DNA from: an uncultured Lachnospiraceae bacterium | GTDB taxonomy: Bacteria > Bacillota_A > Clostridia > Lachnospirales > Lachnospiraceae | Length of the DNA stretch: 21,511 nt | Reading direction: 5' to 3' | Assembly: GCA_947302185.1 (NCBI GenBank) | Contig: CAMYVI010000009.1 | Location: 1 to 21,511 of the forward strand | Shown here: piece after piece, positions 8,356 to 15,534 of the stretch | Layout of the letters: each line of letters begins with the position of its first letter | How positions within the stretch are numbered: the stretch's first letter is position 1 | Position numbers and translations under genes: made by a program | The notes under the pieces: model-generated | What the model saw: the letters and a program-made list of their open reading frames with translations, nothing else | What the model was told of the DNA's origin: nothing | The model's database searches: none

Positions 8356-8392
8356 AGGAAACTGGACAGGAATGATTTTTGTTCAGTTTCCT
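8356..8392 (+). terminator. Inverted repeat between malQ and thyA (possible terminator or attenuator)
   Basis: AGGAAACTGGAC (8356-8367) pairs with GTTCAGTTTCCT (8381-8392) over 12 positions including one G-U, with a 13-nt loop ending in TTTTT. It lies 22 nt after the malQ stop and 33 nt before the thyA start. A T6 run occurs later (8410-8415) rather than directly after the stem, so it is not a canonical intrinsic terminator, but the stem is strong and well placed to separate malQ from thyA. Confidence 0.5.
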
Positions 8393-8425
8393 TAGTTCAC
8401 ATAAGAGACTTTTTTAGGAGGACAT

Positions 8426-9274
8426 ATGAGCCGCGCAGACGATATTTTCATTGCTATGTGCAGGGACATTCTGGATAACGGTACCGATACGCGCGGAGAG
8501 AAAGTCCGGCCGCATTGGGAGGACGGCACTCCGGCGTATACAATAAAGAAATTCGGTGTATGTAACAGGTATGACCTGAGAGAAGAATTTCCCGCTATAA
8601 CGCTCCGACGGACAGCATTAAAGAGCGCCATGGATGAGATCCTGTGGATCTGGCAGCGCAAATCCAACAACATACACGATTTAAAACCCCATATCTGGGA
8701 TGAGTGGGCCGATGAGGACGGCTCGATCGGTAAGGCTTACGGATATCAGATCGGTATTAAAAGCCGTTACAGGGAAGGAATGTTCGATCAGACGGACAGG
8801 ATACTGTACGACCTGAAGAATAATCCGTTCAGCCGCCGCATCATAAGCAGTATCTATAATCATCAGGATCTGTATGAGATGAATCTGTATCCGTGCGCCT
8901 GGTCGATGACTTTCAATGTCACACAGAGAAAGGGCGAAGATAAACTGACGCTGAATGCTGTTCTGAGCCAGAGATCGCAGGATGTGCTCGCAGCCAATAA
9001 CTGGAACGTCTGTCAGTACGCCATCCTGCTCATGATGTTCGCGCAGAGTGCGGATATGTATCCCGGCGAACTGGTTCATATGATTGCAGACGCACATATT
9101 TATGACAGGCATGTTCCTATCATTGAGGAGTTGATATCGCGTCCGACGTTTGATGCTCCGCTTGTGAGGCTGAATCCCGATATTAAAGATTTCTATTCCT
9201 TTACGACGGATGATCTCATTGTTGAAAATTATCGGCACGGCGAGCAGATCAGAAATATACCCATTGCAATTTAA
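8426..9274 (+). CDS. thyA: Thymidylate synthase (ThyA type)
   Basis: Makes dTMP from dUMP using methylene-tetrahydrofolate, releasing dihydrofolate. The 282-aa protein carries the nucleophile C157 in LYPCAWSMTFNV, RSQDVLAANNWNVCQYA (counterpart of the RSxD phosphate and nucleotide-binding segment), and HMIADAHIYDRHV near the C-terminus, matching ThyA and not the flavin-dependent ThyX. Sequence around the active Cys is that of the longer Firmicute form (PCAW rather than PCHA). The ATG follows AGGAGG (8416-8421) at a short 4-nt spacing. It is the first gene of a tight run. The dihydrofolate reductase 21 nt downstream recycles its dihydrofolate product, a common pairing. Confidence 0.95.
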   Translation: MSRADDIFIAMCRDILDNGTDTRGEKVRPHWEDGTPAYTIKKFGVCNRYDLREEFPAITLRRTALKSAMDEILWIWQRKSNNIHDLKPHIWDEWADEDGSIGKAYGYQIGIKSRYREGMFDQTDRILYDLKNNPFSRRIISSIYNHQDLYEMNLYPCAWSMTFNVTQRKGEDKLTLNAVLSQRSQDVLAANNWNVCQYAILLMMFAQSADMYPGELVHMIADAHIYDRHVPIIEELISRPTFDAPLVRLNPDIKDFYSFTTDDLIVENYRHGEQIRNIPIAI

Positions 9275-9295
9275 CCTTATAAAGGACAGTTATTT

Positions 9296-9799
9296 ATGAA
9301 TCAGATAGTAGCGGTGGACCGTAATTGGGCAATCGGCAAAGACGGAGAACTACTGGTCTCCATCCCTGAGGACATGAAGTTTTTTCGTACCATGACGAAG
9401 GGAAAGACCGTCATTATGGGTCGGAAGACATTGGAATCATTTCCCGGAGGAAGACCTCTGAAAGGCCGGAGAAATATTGTACTGACCAGGCAGGAGAATA
9501 TTGACCTGAAGGGAGCAGAGAGGGCCGCATCTGTGGAGGATGCTTTAGCTTTGGTCAGGGGTGAGACTGAGGATAATGTATTCGTGATCGGAGGAAGCTC
9601 TGTTTATGATGCTTTTCTTCCTTACTGCCAAAAGTGTTATGTGACAAAAATCGATCATGAATTCGATGCGGATACCCGATATCCCGATCTCGATCGCAAT
9701 GCGGATTGGGAAATTCTTGAGGAGAGCGAAAACAAATCCTGGGAGGGAATGAATTTTCGCTTTGTGACGTACAGCAAGGCTCGGAAAGATAAGGAATAG
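9296..9799 (+). CDS. folA: Dihydrofolate reductase
   Basis: NADPH-dependent reduction of dihydrofolate to tetrahydrofolate, restoring the cofactor spent by ThyA. The 167-aa length is typical. Motifs seen: N-terminal IVAVDRNWAIGKDGELL, the acidic active-site residue D26 in SIPEDMKFFR (equivalent to E. coli D27), KTVIMGRKTLESFPGGRPL (NADPH binding), RRNIVLTRQ, and FVIGGSSVYDAFLPYC. It starts 21 nt after the thyA stop with AAAGGA at 9-nt spacing, so the two are almost certainly cotranscribed. The LLVSIP segment replaces the LPWHLP loop of the E. coli enzyme; I recall this variant from clostridial enzymes. Confidence 0.95.
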   Translation: MNQIVAVDRNWAIGKDGELLVSIPEDMKFFRTMTKGKTVIMGRKTLESFPGGRPLKGRRNIVLTRQENIDLKGAERAASVEDALALVRGETEDNVFVIGGSSVYDAFLPYCQKCYVTKIDHEFDADTRYPDLDRNADWEILEESENKSWEGMNFRFVTYSKARKDKE

Positions 9800-9818
9800 T
9801 CTTAGCAGGAGGCATATT

Positions 9819-10886
9819 TTGAATACATACAGGGAGAGAACGAGAGAAATCCGCATCGGAAACAGAATTATCGGCGGAGGAAATCCCATAACCGTCCAGT
9901 CGATGACCAATACTCACACAGAGGATGCTGACGCAACAATTTCACAGATTCTTCGCCTCGAGGAGGCGGGATGTGAGATCATCCGGTCGACGGTGCCGAC
10001 ACAGGAGGCTGCGGAAGCATTTGCAAAGATAAAAAAGAATATTCACATTCCGATTGTTGCGGATATTCACTTCGACTACCGCATGGCACTTGCGGCCATG
10101 GAAAACGGTGCGGATGCGATCCGTATCAACCCCGGTAACATCGGAGGAAGGGATTGCATAAAAGCGGTAGTGGATATGGCAAAAGAGCGCCGCATTCCAA
10201 TCCGTGTCGGCGTGAATTCAGGTTCGCTTGAAAAAGAAATTATTCAGAAATACGGCCGTGTGACAGCAGAAGGCCTCGTAGAAAGTGCACTCGATAAAGT
10301 TCGTATCATCGAAGATTTAGACTATGATCAGATGGTCATCAGTATCAAATCTTCGGATGTTCTTATGTGCATCCGCGCCCATGAACTGATAGCCGATCGC
10401 ACGGATTATCCGCTGCATGTCGGCATAACCGAAGCCGGAACGGTTTACTCCGGTACGATCAAGTCGTCTGTCGGTCTCGGCGTGATCCTTGCACAGGGAA
10501 TCGGCGATACGATCCGCGTATCGCTTACGGGGGATCCCGTAGAGGAAGTACGCGTGGGCAAGCGGATATTACAGACTCTCGGATTGCGCCGCGGCAATAT
10601 AGAAGTGGTGTCCTGTCCGACCTGCGGAAGGACGCAGATCGATCTTATCGGCCTTGCGAATGAAGTGGAAAGACTCGTCGAAGGCATACCGCTTGACATA
10701 AAAGTCGCAGTCATGGGCTGCGTTGTGAACGGTCCGGGTGAGGCAGCCGGAGCGGATCTGGGAATCTGCGGAGGAAAAGGAACAGGGCTTCTTATAAAGC
10801 ATGGCAAGATCATCAAAAAAGTTCCCGAGAGTGAACTTCTCGGTGTGCTGAAAGAGGAGCTTGAGAACTGGATCGGCGAAAGGTAA
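9819..10886 (+). CDS. ispG: 4-hydroxy-3-methylbut-2-en-1-yl diphosphate synthase (flavodoxin/ferredoxin)
   Basis: Iron-sulfur enzyme of the MEP isoprenoid pathway, converting MEcPP to HMBPP. The 355-aa protein has a TIM-barrel N-terminal part (NPITVQSMTNTHTEDADAT, VADIHFDYRMAL, IRINPGNIGG, RVGVNSGSLE) and a C-terminal [4Fe-4S] domain with C266 and C269 (SCPTCGRTQIDL), C301 (MGCVVNGPGEA) and the likely fourth ligand E308, at the same spacing as E. coli C270/C273/C305/E312. The start is TTG with AGGAGG (9807-9812) 6 nt upstream. It lies 19 nt after folA and only 2 nt before polC, so coupling with polC translation is likely. The neighbours dxr and rseP that often precede ispG in Clostridia are absent. 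Confidence 0.96.
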   Translation: MNTYRERTREIRIGNRIIGGGNPITVQSMTNTHTEDADATISQILRLEEAGCEIIRSTVPTQEAAEAFAKIKKNIHIPIVADIHFDYRMALAAMENGADAIRINPGNIGGRDCIKAVVDMAKERRIPIRVGVNSGSLEKEIIQKYGRVTAEGLVESALDKVRIIEDLDYDQMVISIKSSDVLMCIRAHELIADRTDYPLHVGITEAGTVYSGTIKSSVGLGVILAQGIGDTIRVSLTGDPVEEVRVGKRILQTLGLRRGNIEVVSCPTCGRTQIDLIGLANEVERLVEGIPLDIKVAVMGCVVNGPGEAAGADLGICGGKGTGLLIKHGKIIKKVPESELLGVLKEELENWIGER

Positions 10887-10888
10887 AA

Positions 10889-13800
10889 ATGAATACAAGA
10901 GAAACGTCTTTCATGCAGGCTTTTCCGTCTCTGAAACTTCCCGAGGAGATCAGGGATCTCTTCGATTATGTCACTGTCGCCAAAATGACCGTGAATCAGA
11001 GTAAGACACGCCTGCATGTTTATATTTATTCCGATAACTGGATTCGAAAAAAATATATATACGAGGTCGAAGAGGCAATCAGAGAGCAGGTCTTCGGAAA
11101 GGTGGAGATGGATGTAAAAATTATAGAACGCTTCCGCCTGTCTTCCCAGTATACGCCGAAGTATTTTTACCGTGTATATCGTGCCAGCATGAAGCAGGAG
11201 CTTATGGAAGTAAGTCCGCTTCTGAATCAGATATTTCTGCATACTGAGCTGATATTCCACGATGACGGCCTTGTTTATGCAAAGATACCCGACAGTATGA
11301 TATCCCGCCAGCGAAAAGAAGAACTTCTTGATTACTTTGAGAAGGTTTTCTGTGAGAGGGCGGGTCTTTCCTATGTCCGCGTAGACGGAGAAATCGTGAG
11401 CAACAATGTAGACGCACTCTTCAGGGCAGACGATGAAAAAATCCGAAGTAAGGTCTCCGACGTCGTAAAGAGAAACAGGACCCGCAGGGAGAAAAAGGAG
11501 GAGGAGCCGTCTCAGAAACTGCCGAATGCGTCTAAGAAAGAATATCGGCAGCAGAAATTCTTTGTCTCAAATGATCCGGACGTTATTCTCGGTAAGGGGA
11601 TCTTCGAGGATCCGACGCCTATCGCGTCTCTCGGTGAAGATCCGCACGAGGTCGTCGTCCGGGGAGAGATCTTCAGCGTGGAAAATCATGAGACAAGGAA
11701 CGGAAAGATTATTTTGACGGCTGCTCTGACGGACTACACGGACAGCATAAGATTCAAGCTCTGGCTTCTGCCTGAGGAACTGGCGGCCTACACGGAGCAG
11801 ATCAGGAATGGTCAGTTCTTCCTGGTCAAGGGGATGATGGACTTCGATCAGTTCGAGAAGGAGATTATGATCAAGACTGTCTACAGTATTAAGAAGATCG
11901 GTTCCTTTAAGAATTCCCGTTCCGACCATGCTCCGGTCAAACGGGTCGAGCTGCACTGTCATACAAAGATGTCCGATATGGATGCGGTCTCATCTGCCAA
12001 GGATATCATTGCGCAGGCTAAAGCCTGGGGAATGAAGGCTCTTGCGATTACGGACCATGGCGTTGTTCAGGCTTTTCCGGAAGCCCATCACGCGTCTGAT
12101 GAAAAAGACGAAAATTTCAAGGTCATTTACGGATGTGAAGGTTACCTTGTCGACGACATGGTGAATCTCGTGAAAGGACCTGCTGACCTGGATGTTTCGG
12201 ATCCTGTCGTTGTTTTTCAGACCGTCGCTACGGGACCGAGTTCCGTGAAGAATGACCTGGTGGAAATTTCCGCCCAGAAGATCGTGAAAGGGAATATCAC
12301 GGAAAGTTTTACTACCCTCATAAATCCCGGGCGGCCTCTGCCGTTTACATTTACCCGGGATACCAAAATCAGCGACGATATGATTTCAAAGGCACCTGAT
12401 CTCGCCTCTGCCATGGAGCGGTTCCTCGCATTTACCGGGAATCTTGCACTCGTCTCTTTCGATGCCCAGAACGAGGCGGCGTTCGTCGAGGAAGCGATAC
12501 GGAAGTCCGGGATTTCCGGAGTTACGGTTTCCGGGAACGGGGCGGAGAACGCAGGCAGGGAGAGAACGATAGTCGACATTCCGTCCTGTGTCCGATTTCT
12601 TATGCCCCAGGTAAGCCGCGGTACTCTCGAGAAACTATGTAAAGCACTGAAAATACAGTGCATGAATCCTCTGAGAGCGGAAGAACGTGCCAAGGCTATG
12701 GCACATGCCTGGCTTCAGGTCCAGGACGCCATGAAAAAGCAGAATGTTAAGACTTATGCGCAGCTGAATGAAAGGGGGATGGTCTCGGAGGAGAGAATCC
12801 GGAATCTGCCCTATTATCACATTATCTTTCTGGCAAAAAATGAGACCGGCCGCCGCAATCTGTATACGCTCGTGTCCGAGTCCCATTTGAAGTATTTTAA
12901 GAAGAGGCCAAGAGTTCCCCGATCTCTGCTCATAAAGCACAGAGAAGGACTCGTGGTCGGTTCGGCATGCTCGGCCGGTGAGCTCTACCAGGCTATCCTG
13001 AATGAAAAACCGGCTTCGGAAATCGCCAAAATCGTAAATTTCTATGATTATCTGGAAATTCAGCCGGTCGGCAATAATGAGTACATGGTCCGGGATCATG
13101 TCAGGGGAATGAACAGCGAGGATGAGCTGCGCGACATCAACAGAAAAATCGTGCGCCTGGCTGACGATTTCGGCAAGCCGTGCGTGGCGACATGTGATGT
13201 ACACTTCCTGAATCCGGAAGATGCCATTTACAGAACAATTATTCAGTCCGGTCATGGATTTAAGGACGAGGGACAGCCTCCTCTTTATCTCCATACGACT
13301 GAAGAGATGATGGAAGAGTTTTCCTATCTCGGACAGGACAAGGCTTATGAAGTCGTTGTGACAAATACGAACAAAATTGCGGACATGATTGAGCACATAT
13401 CTCCGATTCATCCGGACAAATGCCCGCCGGTCATCGAGAATTCCGATGAAGAGCTTCAGACCATGTGCTATGAAACTGCCAGAAAAATATACGGAGAGTC
13501 AATTCCGGAGCAGGTGACAAGCCGGCTTGATAAGGAACTGAATTCCATTATCAAGAACGGATACGCTGTCATGTACATCATAGCGCAGAGGCTGGTCCGG
13601 AAATCCAGAGAGGACGGTTATCTGGTCGGTTCCCGGGGTTCTGTCGGATCTTCGCTCGTCGCTACCATGTCAAATATCACGGAAGTTAATCCGCTTCCGC
13701 CGCACTATCTGTGCCCGGAATGTCACTTTGTTGATTTCGATTCGGATGAGGTAAGGGCATACGGCGGACGATGCGGTGCGGATATGCCCGATAAGAATTG

Positions 13801-15313
13801 TCCGGTCTGCGGAACGCCTCTCAAAAAGATGGGCTTTGATATCCCGTTCGAGACATTTCTGGGGTTCAAAGGAGACAAGGAGCCGGATATAGATTTAAAT
13901 TTCTCCGGTGATGAGCAGGGTGTCGCCCAGGCCTATACGGAAGTTATTTTCGGAAAGGGACAGACATTTAAAGCCGGAACAATAGGTACGGTCGCGGAAA
14001 AGACGGCATATGGGCTTGCAATGCATTACTTTGAGGACAAAGGTGTGCCCAAAAAGAATTGTGAGCTTGAAAGGCTTGCCCGGGGATGTGTCGGTGTACG
14101 GAGAACGACAGGCCAGCATCCCGGCGGCGTTATCGTTCTGCCAAAAGGAATGAACATCAACTGGTTCACTCCCGTGCAGCATCCGGCCAATGATATGACG
14201 AGCGATATCATAACAACGCACTTTGATTATCACTCCATCGACAGAAATCTTCTGAAGCTTGATATACTCGGACACGATGATCCGACCATAATCCGTATGC
14301 TGGAAGACCTTACCGGAACAAATCCTCTGGAGGTCCCGCTGGATGATCCCGGCGTTCTATCGCTCTTTTCCGGAACGGAGGCGCTCGGGGTGAAGCCGGA
14401 GGATATGGGAGGAATCGACCTGGGAGTTCTGGGTGTACCTGAGTTCGGTACTAATTTTGTCATGGGTATGCTTCGGGATACAAAGCCGAAGACTCTGTCC
14501 GAACTCATCCGCATTTCAGGTTTGTCTCACGGGACAAATGTCTGGCTTGATAACGCTCAGTACTTTATAAGGAACGGTGACTGCACGCTTTCCACTGCAA
14601 TCTGCACACGTGATGACATCATGCTGAATCTGATTGCATGGGGGGTCGAGCCGGAGCATTCATTTAAGATTATGGAGGCCGTCAGAAAAGGTAAGGGCCT
14701 CAAACCTGATCAGGAAAAGGAAATGCGCGAGCATGGCGTTCCGGAATGGTATATAGAGTCCTGTAAAAGAATCAAGTATATGTTCCCGAAAGCTCATGCC
14801 GCAGCCTATGTAATGAATGCATTTCGTATTGCATATTACAAAATCAATTATCCGCTTGCCTATTATGCAGCTATGTTCTCGATCCGCGTTACAACTTTTG
14901 ACTATGTTATCATGGCTCAGGGCCGCGATATCATGGAGCATCACGCGGAAGAGATAGAAAAAAAACAGGATAAGACCCCGAAAGAGGAGGAGATGCTTAA
15001 GGATATTCTGATCGTCCGGGAGATGTATGCGAGAGGATTCGAATTCCATCGGCTTGATTTATATAAGGCGGCAGCGAAAAGGTTTACTATTCTTGACGGG
15101 AAACTGATGCCTTCTTTTAATTCCATTGCCGGCCTCGGAGACGCCGCGGCCGAATCAATAGAGGAGGCAGCGAAGAAAGGACCGTTCCTTTCGAAGGATG
15201 ATTTCAGGCAGAGGACGAAAGTTTCTCAGACCATCATAGATCTTTTCGATGAGTATGGAATTCTCGGAGATATTCCCGAGTCGAACCAGATTTCCCTGTT
15301 CGATGTTCTCTGA
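10889..15313 (+). CDS. polC: DNA polymerase III alpha subunit, PolC type, with degenerate exonuclease domain
   Basis: Replicative polymerase of low-GC Gram-positives; 1474 aa, usual length. Order: N-terminal domain (1-230), OB fold (255-335), PHP part 1 (H356, H358, D389, H390), inserted DnaQ-like exonuclease domain (about 438-620), PHP part 2 (C694 in GSACSAGE, D770 and H772 in CDVHF), zinc motif C942-C945/C971-C974, polymerase active site D1000 and D1002 (PDIDLNFSG) plus D1125 (LKLDILG), and C-terminal clamp-binding QISLF. The exonuclease domain keeps its fold outline, but Q444 and V446 replace the D-x-E of motif I (VVFQTVATGP), E529 sits at the motif II Asp, and L595 and R600 replace the motif III His and Asp. 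Proofreading by this domain is therefore probably lost. The frame is unbroken, so this is not recent decay. ATG lies 2 nt after ispG, with GAAAGG at 5-nt spacing. Confidence 0.96.
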   Translation: MNTRETSFMQAFPSLKLPEEIRDLFDYVTVAKMTVNQSKTRLHVYIYSDNWIRKKYIYEVEEAIREQVFGKVEMDVKIIERFRLSSQYTPKYFYRVYRASMKQELMEVSPLLNQIFLHTELIFHDDGLVYAKIPDSMISRQRKEELLDYFEKVFCERAGLSYVRVDGEIVSNNVDALFRADDEKIRSKVSDVVKRNRTRREKKEEEPSQKLPNASKKEYRQQKFFVSNDPDVILGKGIFEDPTPIASLGEDPHEVVVRGEIFSVENHETRNGKIILTAALTDYTDSIRFKLWLLPEELAAYTEQIRNGQFFLVKGMMDFDQFEKEIMIKTVYSIKKIGSFKNSRSDHAPVKRVELHCHTKMSDMDAVSSAKDIIAQAKAWGMKALAITDHGVVQAFPEAHHASDEKDENFKVIYGCEGYLVDDMVNLVKGPADLDVSDPVVVFQTVATGPSSVKNDLVEISAQKIVKGNITESFTTLINPGRPLPFTFTRDTKISDDMISKAPDLASAMERFLAFTGNLALVSFDAQNEAAFVEEAIRKSGISGVTVSGNGAENAGRERTIVDIPSCVRFLMPQVSRGTLEKLCKALKIQCMNPLRAEERAKAMAHAWLQVQDAMKKQNVKTYAQLNERGMVSEERIRNLPYYHIIFLAKNETGRRNLYTLVSESHLKYFKKRPRVPRSLLIKHREGLVVGSACSAGELYQAILNEKPASEIAKIVNFYDYLEIQPVGNNEYMVRDHVRGMNSEDELRDINRKIVRLADDFGKPCVATCDVHFLNPEDAIYRTIIQSGHGFKDEGQPPLYLHTTEEMMEEFSYLGQDKAYEVVVTNTNKIADMIEHISPIHPDKCPPVIENSDEELQTMCYETARKIYGESIPEQVTSRLDKELNSIIKNGYAVMYIIAQRLVRKSREDGYLVGSRGSVGSSLVATMSNITEVNPLPPHYLCPECHFVDFDSDEVRAYGGRCGADMPDKNCPVCGTPLKKMGFDIPFETFLGFKGDKEPDIDLNFSGDEQGVAQAYTEVIFGKGQTFKAGTIGTVAEKTAYGLAMHYFEDKGVPKKNCELERLARGCVGVRRTTGQHPGGVIVLPKGMNINWFTPVQHPANDMTSDIITTHFDYHSIDRNLLKLDILGHDDPTIIRMLEDLTGTNPLEVPLDDPGVLSLFSGTEALGVKPEDMGGIDLGVLGVPEFGTNFVMGMLRDTKPKTLSELIRISGLSHGTNVWLDNAQYFIRNGDCTLSTAICTRDDIMLNLIAWGVEPEHSFKIMEAVRKGKGLKPDQEKEMREHGVPEWYIESCKRIKYMFPKAHAAAYVMNAFRIAYYKINYPLAYYAAMFSIRVTTFDYVIMAQGRDIMEHHAEEIEKKQDKTPKEEEMLKDILIVREMYARGFEFHRLDLYKAAAKRFTILDGKLMPSFNSIAGLGDAAAESIEEAAKKGPFLSKDDFRQRTKVSQTIIDLFDEYGILGDIPESNQISLFDVL

Positions 15314-15328
15314 TTCCGGAAAATGAGG

Positions 15329-15345
15329 AGGGTGCTTCGCACCTT
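15329..15345 (+). repeat. Small hairpin after polC
   Basis: AGGGTGC-TTC-GCACCTT pairs over 7 positions (one G-U) 15 nt after the polC stop. Only GCCC follows, with no T tract, so it could be a weak terminator or a 3'-end stabiliser. No better terminator is visible between polC and the next promoter. Confidence 0.35.
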
Positions 15346-15408
15346 GCCCGGTGCGGCAGGAACTGCGAAGCCTTCCCGATATGCATCGCACACAGCTGAC
15401 AGGAATCA

Positions 15409-15437
15409 TTGCACGGACATTTTTTATGATGTATAAT
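15409..15437 (+). promoter_or_regulatory. Promoter for the three-gene DUF5717/DUF5716/TPR cassette
   Basis: A consensus TATAAT (15432-15437) has a weak -35 TTGCAC (15409-15414) 17 nt upstream. The predicted start is near 15444, giving a leader of about 90 nt before the TTG start at 15535. The ATG at 15436 falls inside this -10 and cannot be the start for transcripts from this promoter. Confidence 0.6.
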
Positions 15438-15448
15438 GCATTTTGTGT

Positions 15449-15471
15449 TAGCTCGGCTGAGCTATGGCTCA
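15449..15471 (+). promoter_or_regulatory. Two overlapping alternative hairpins in the cassette leader
   Basis: TAGCTC-GGCT-GAGCTA (15449-15464) and TGAGC-TATG-GCTCA (15458-15471) are both perfect inverted repeats that share 15458-15464, so only one can form at a time. They lie within the first 30 nt of the predicted transcript. This could be a 5' stability element or a simple switch; no ligand class is recognisable. Confidence 0.45.
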
Positions 15472-15534
15472 ACCTGCATTGTTACGCATTCATATAAGTC
15501 GTTTAGTAAAATTCTAAAAAGGACGGAAGCAGAT

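Noticed and set aside
15436..15534. N-terminal extension of 33 codons on the DUF5717-like protein
   Set aside because: The ATG lies inside a consensus TATAAT, the stretch contains hairpins, and it lacks a ribosome site. TTG 15535 gives a family-like N-terminus.
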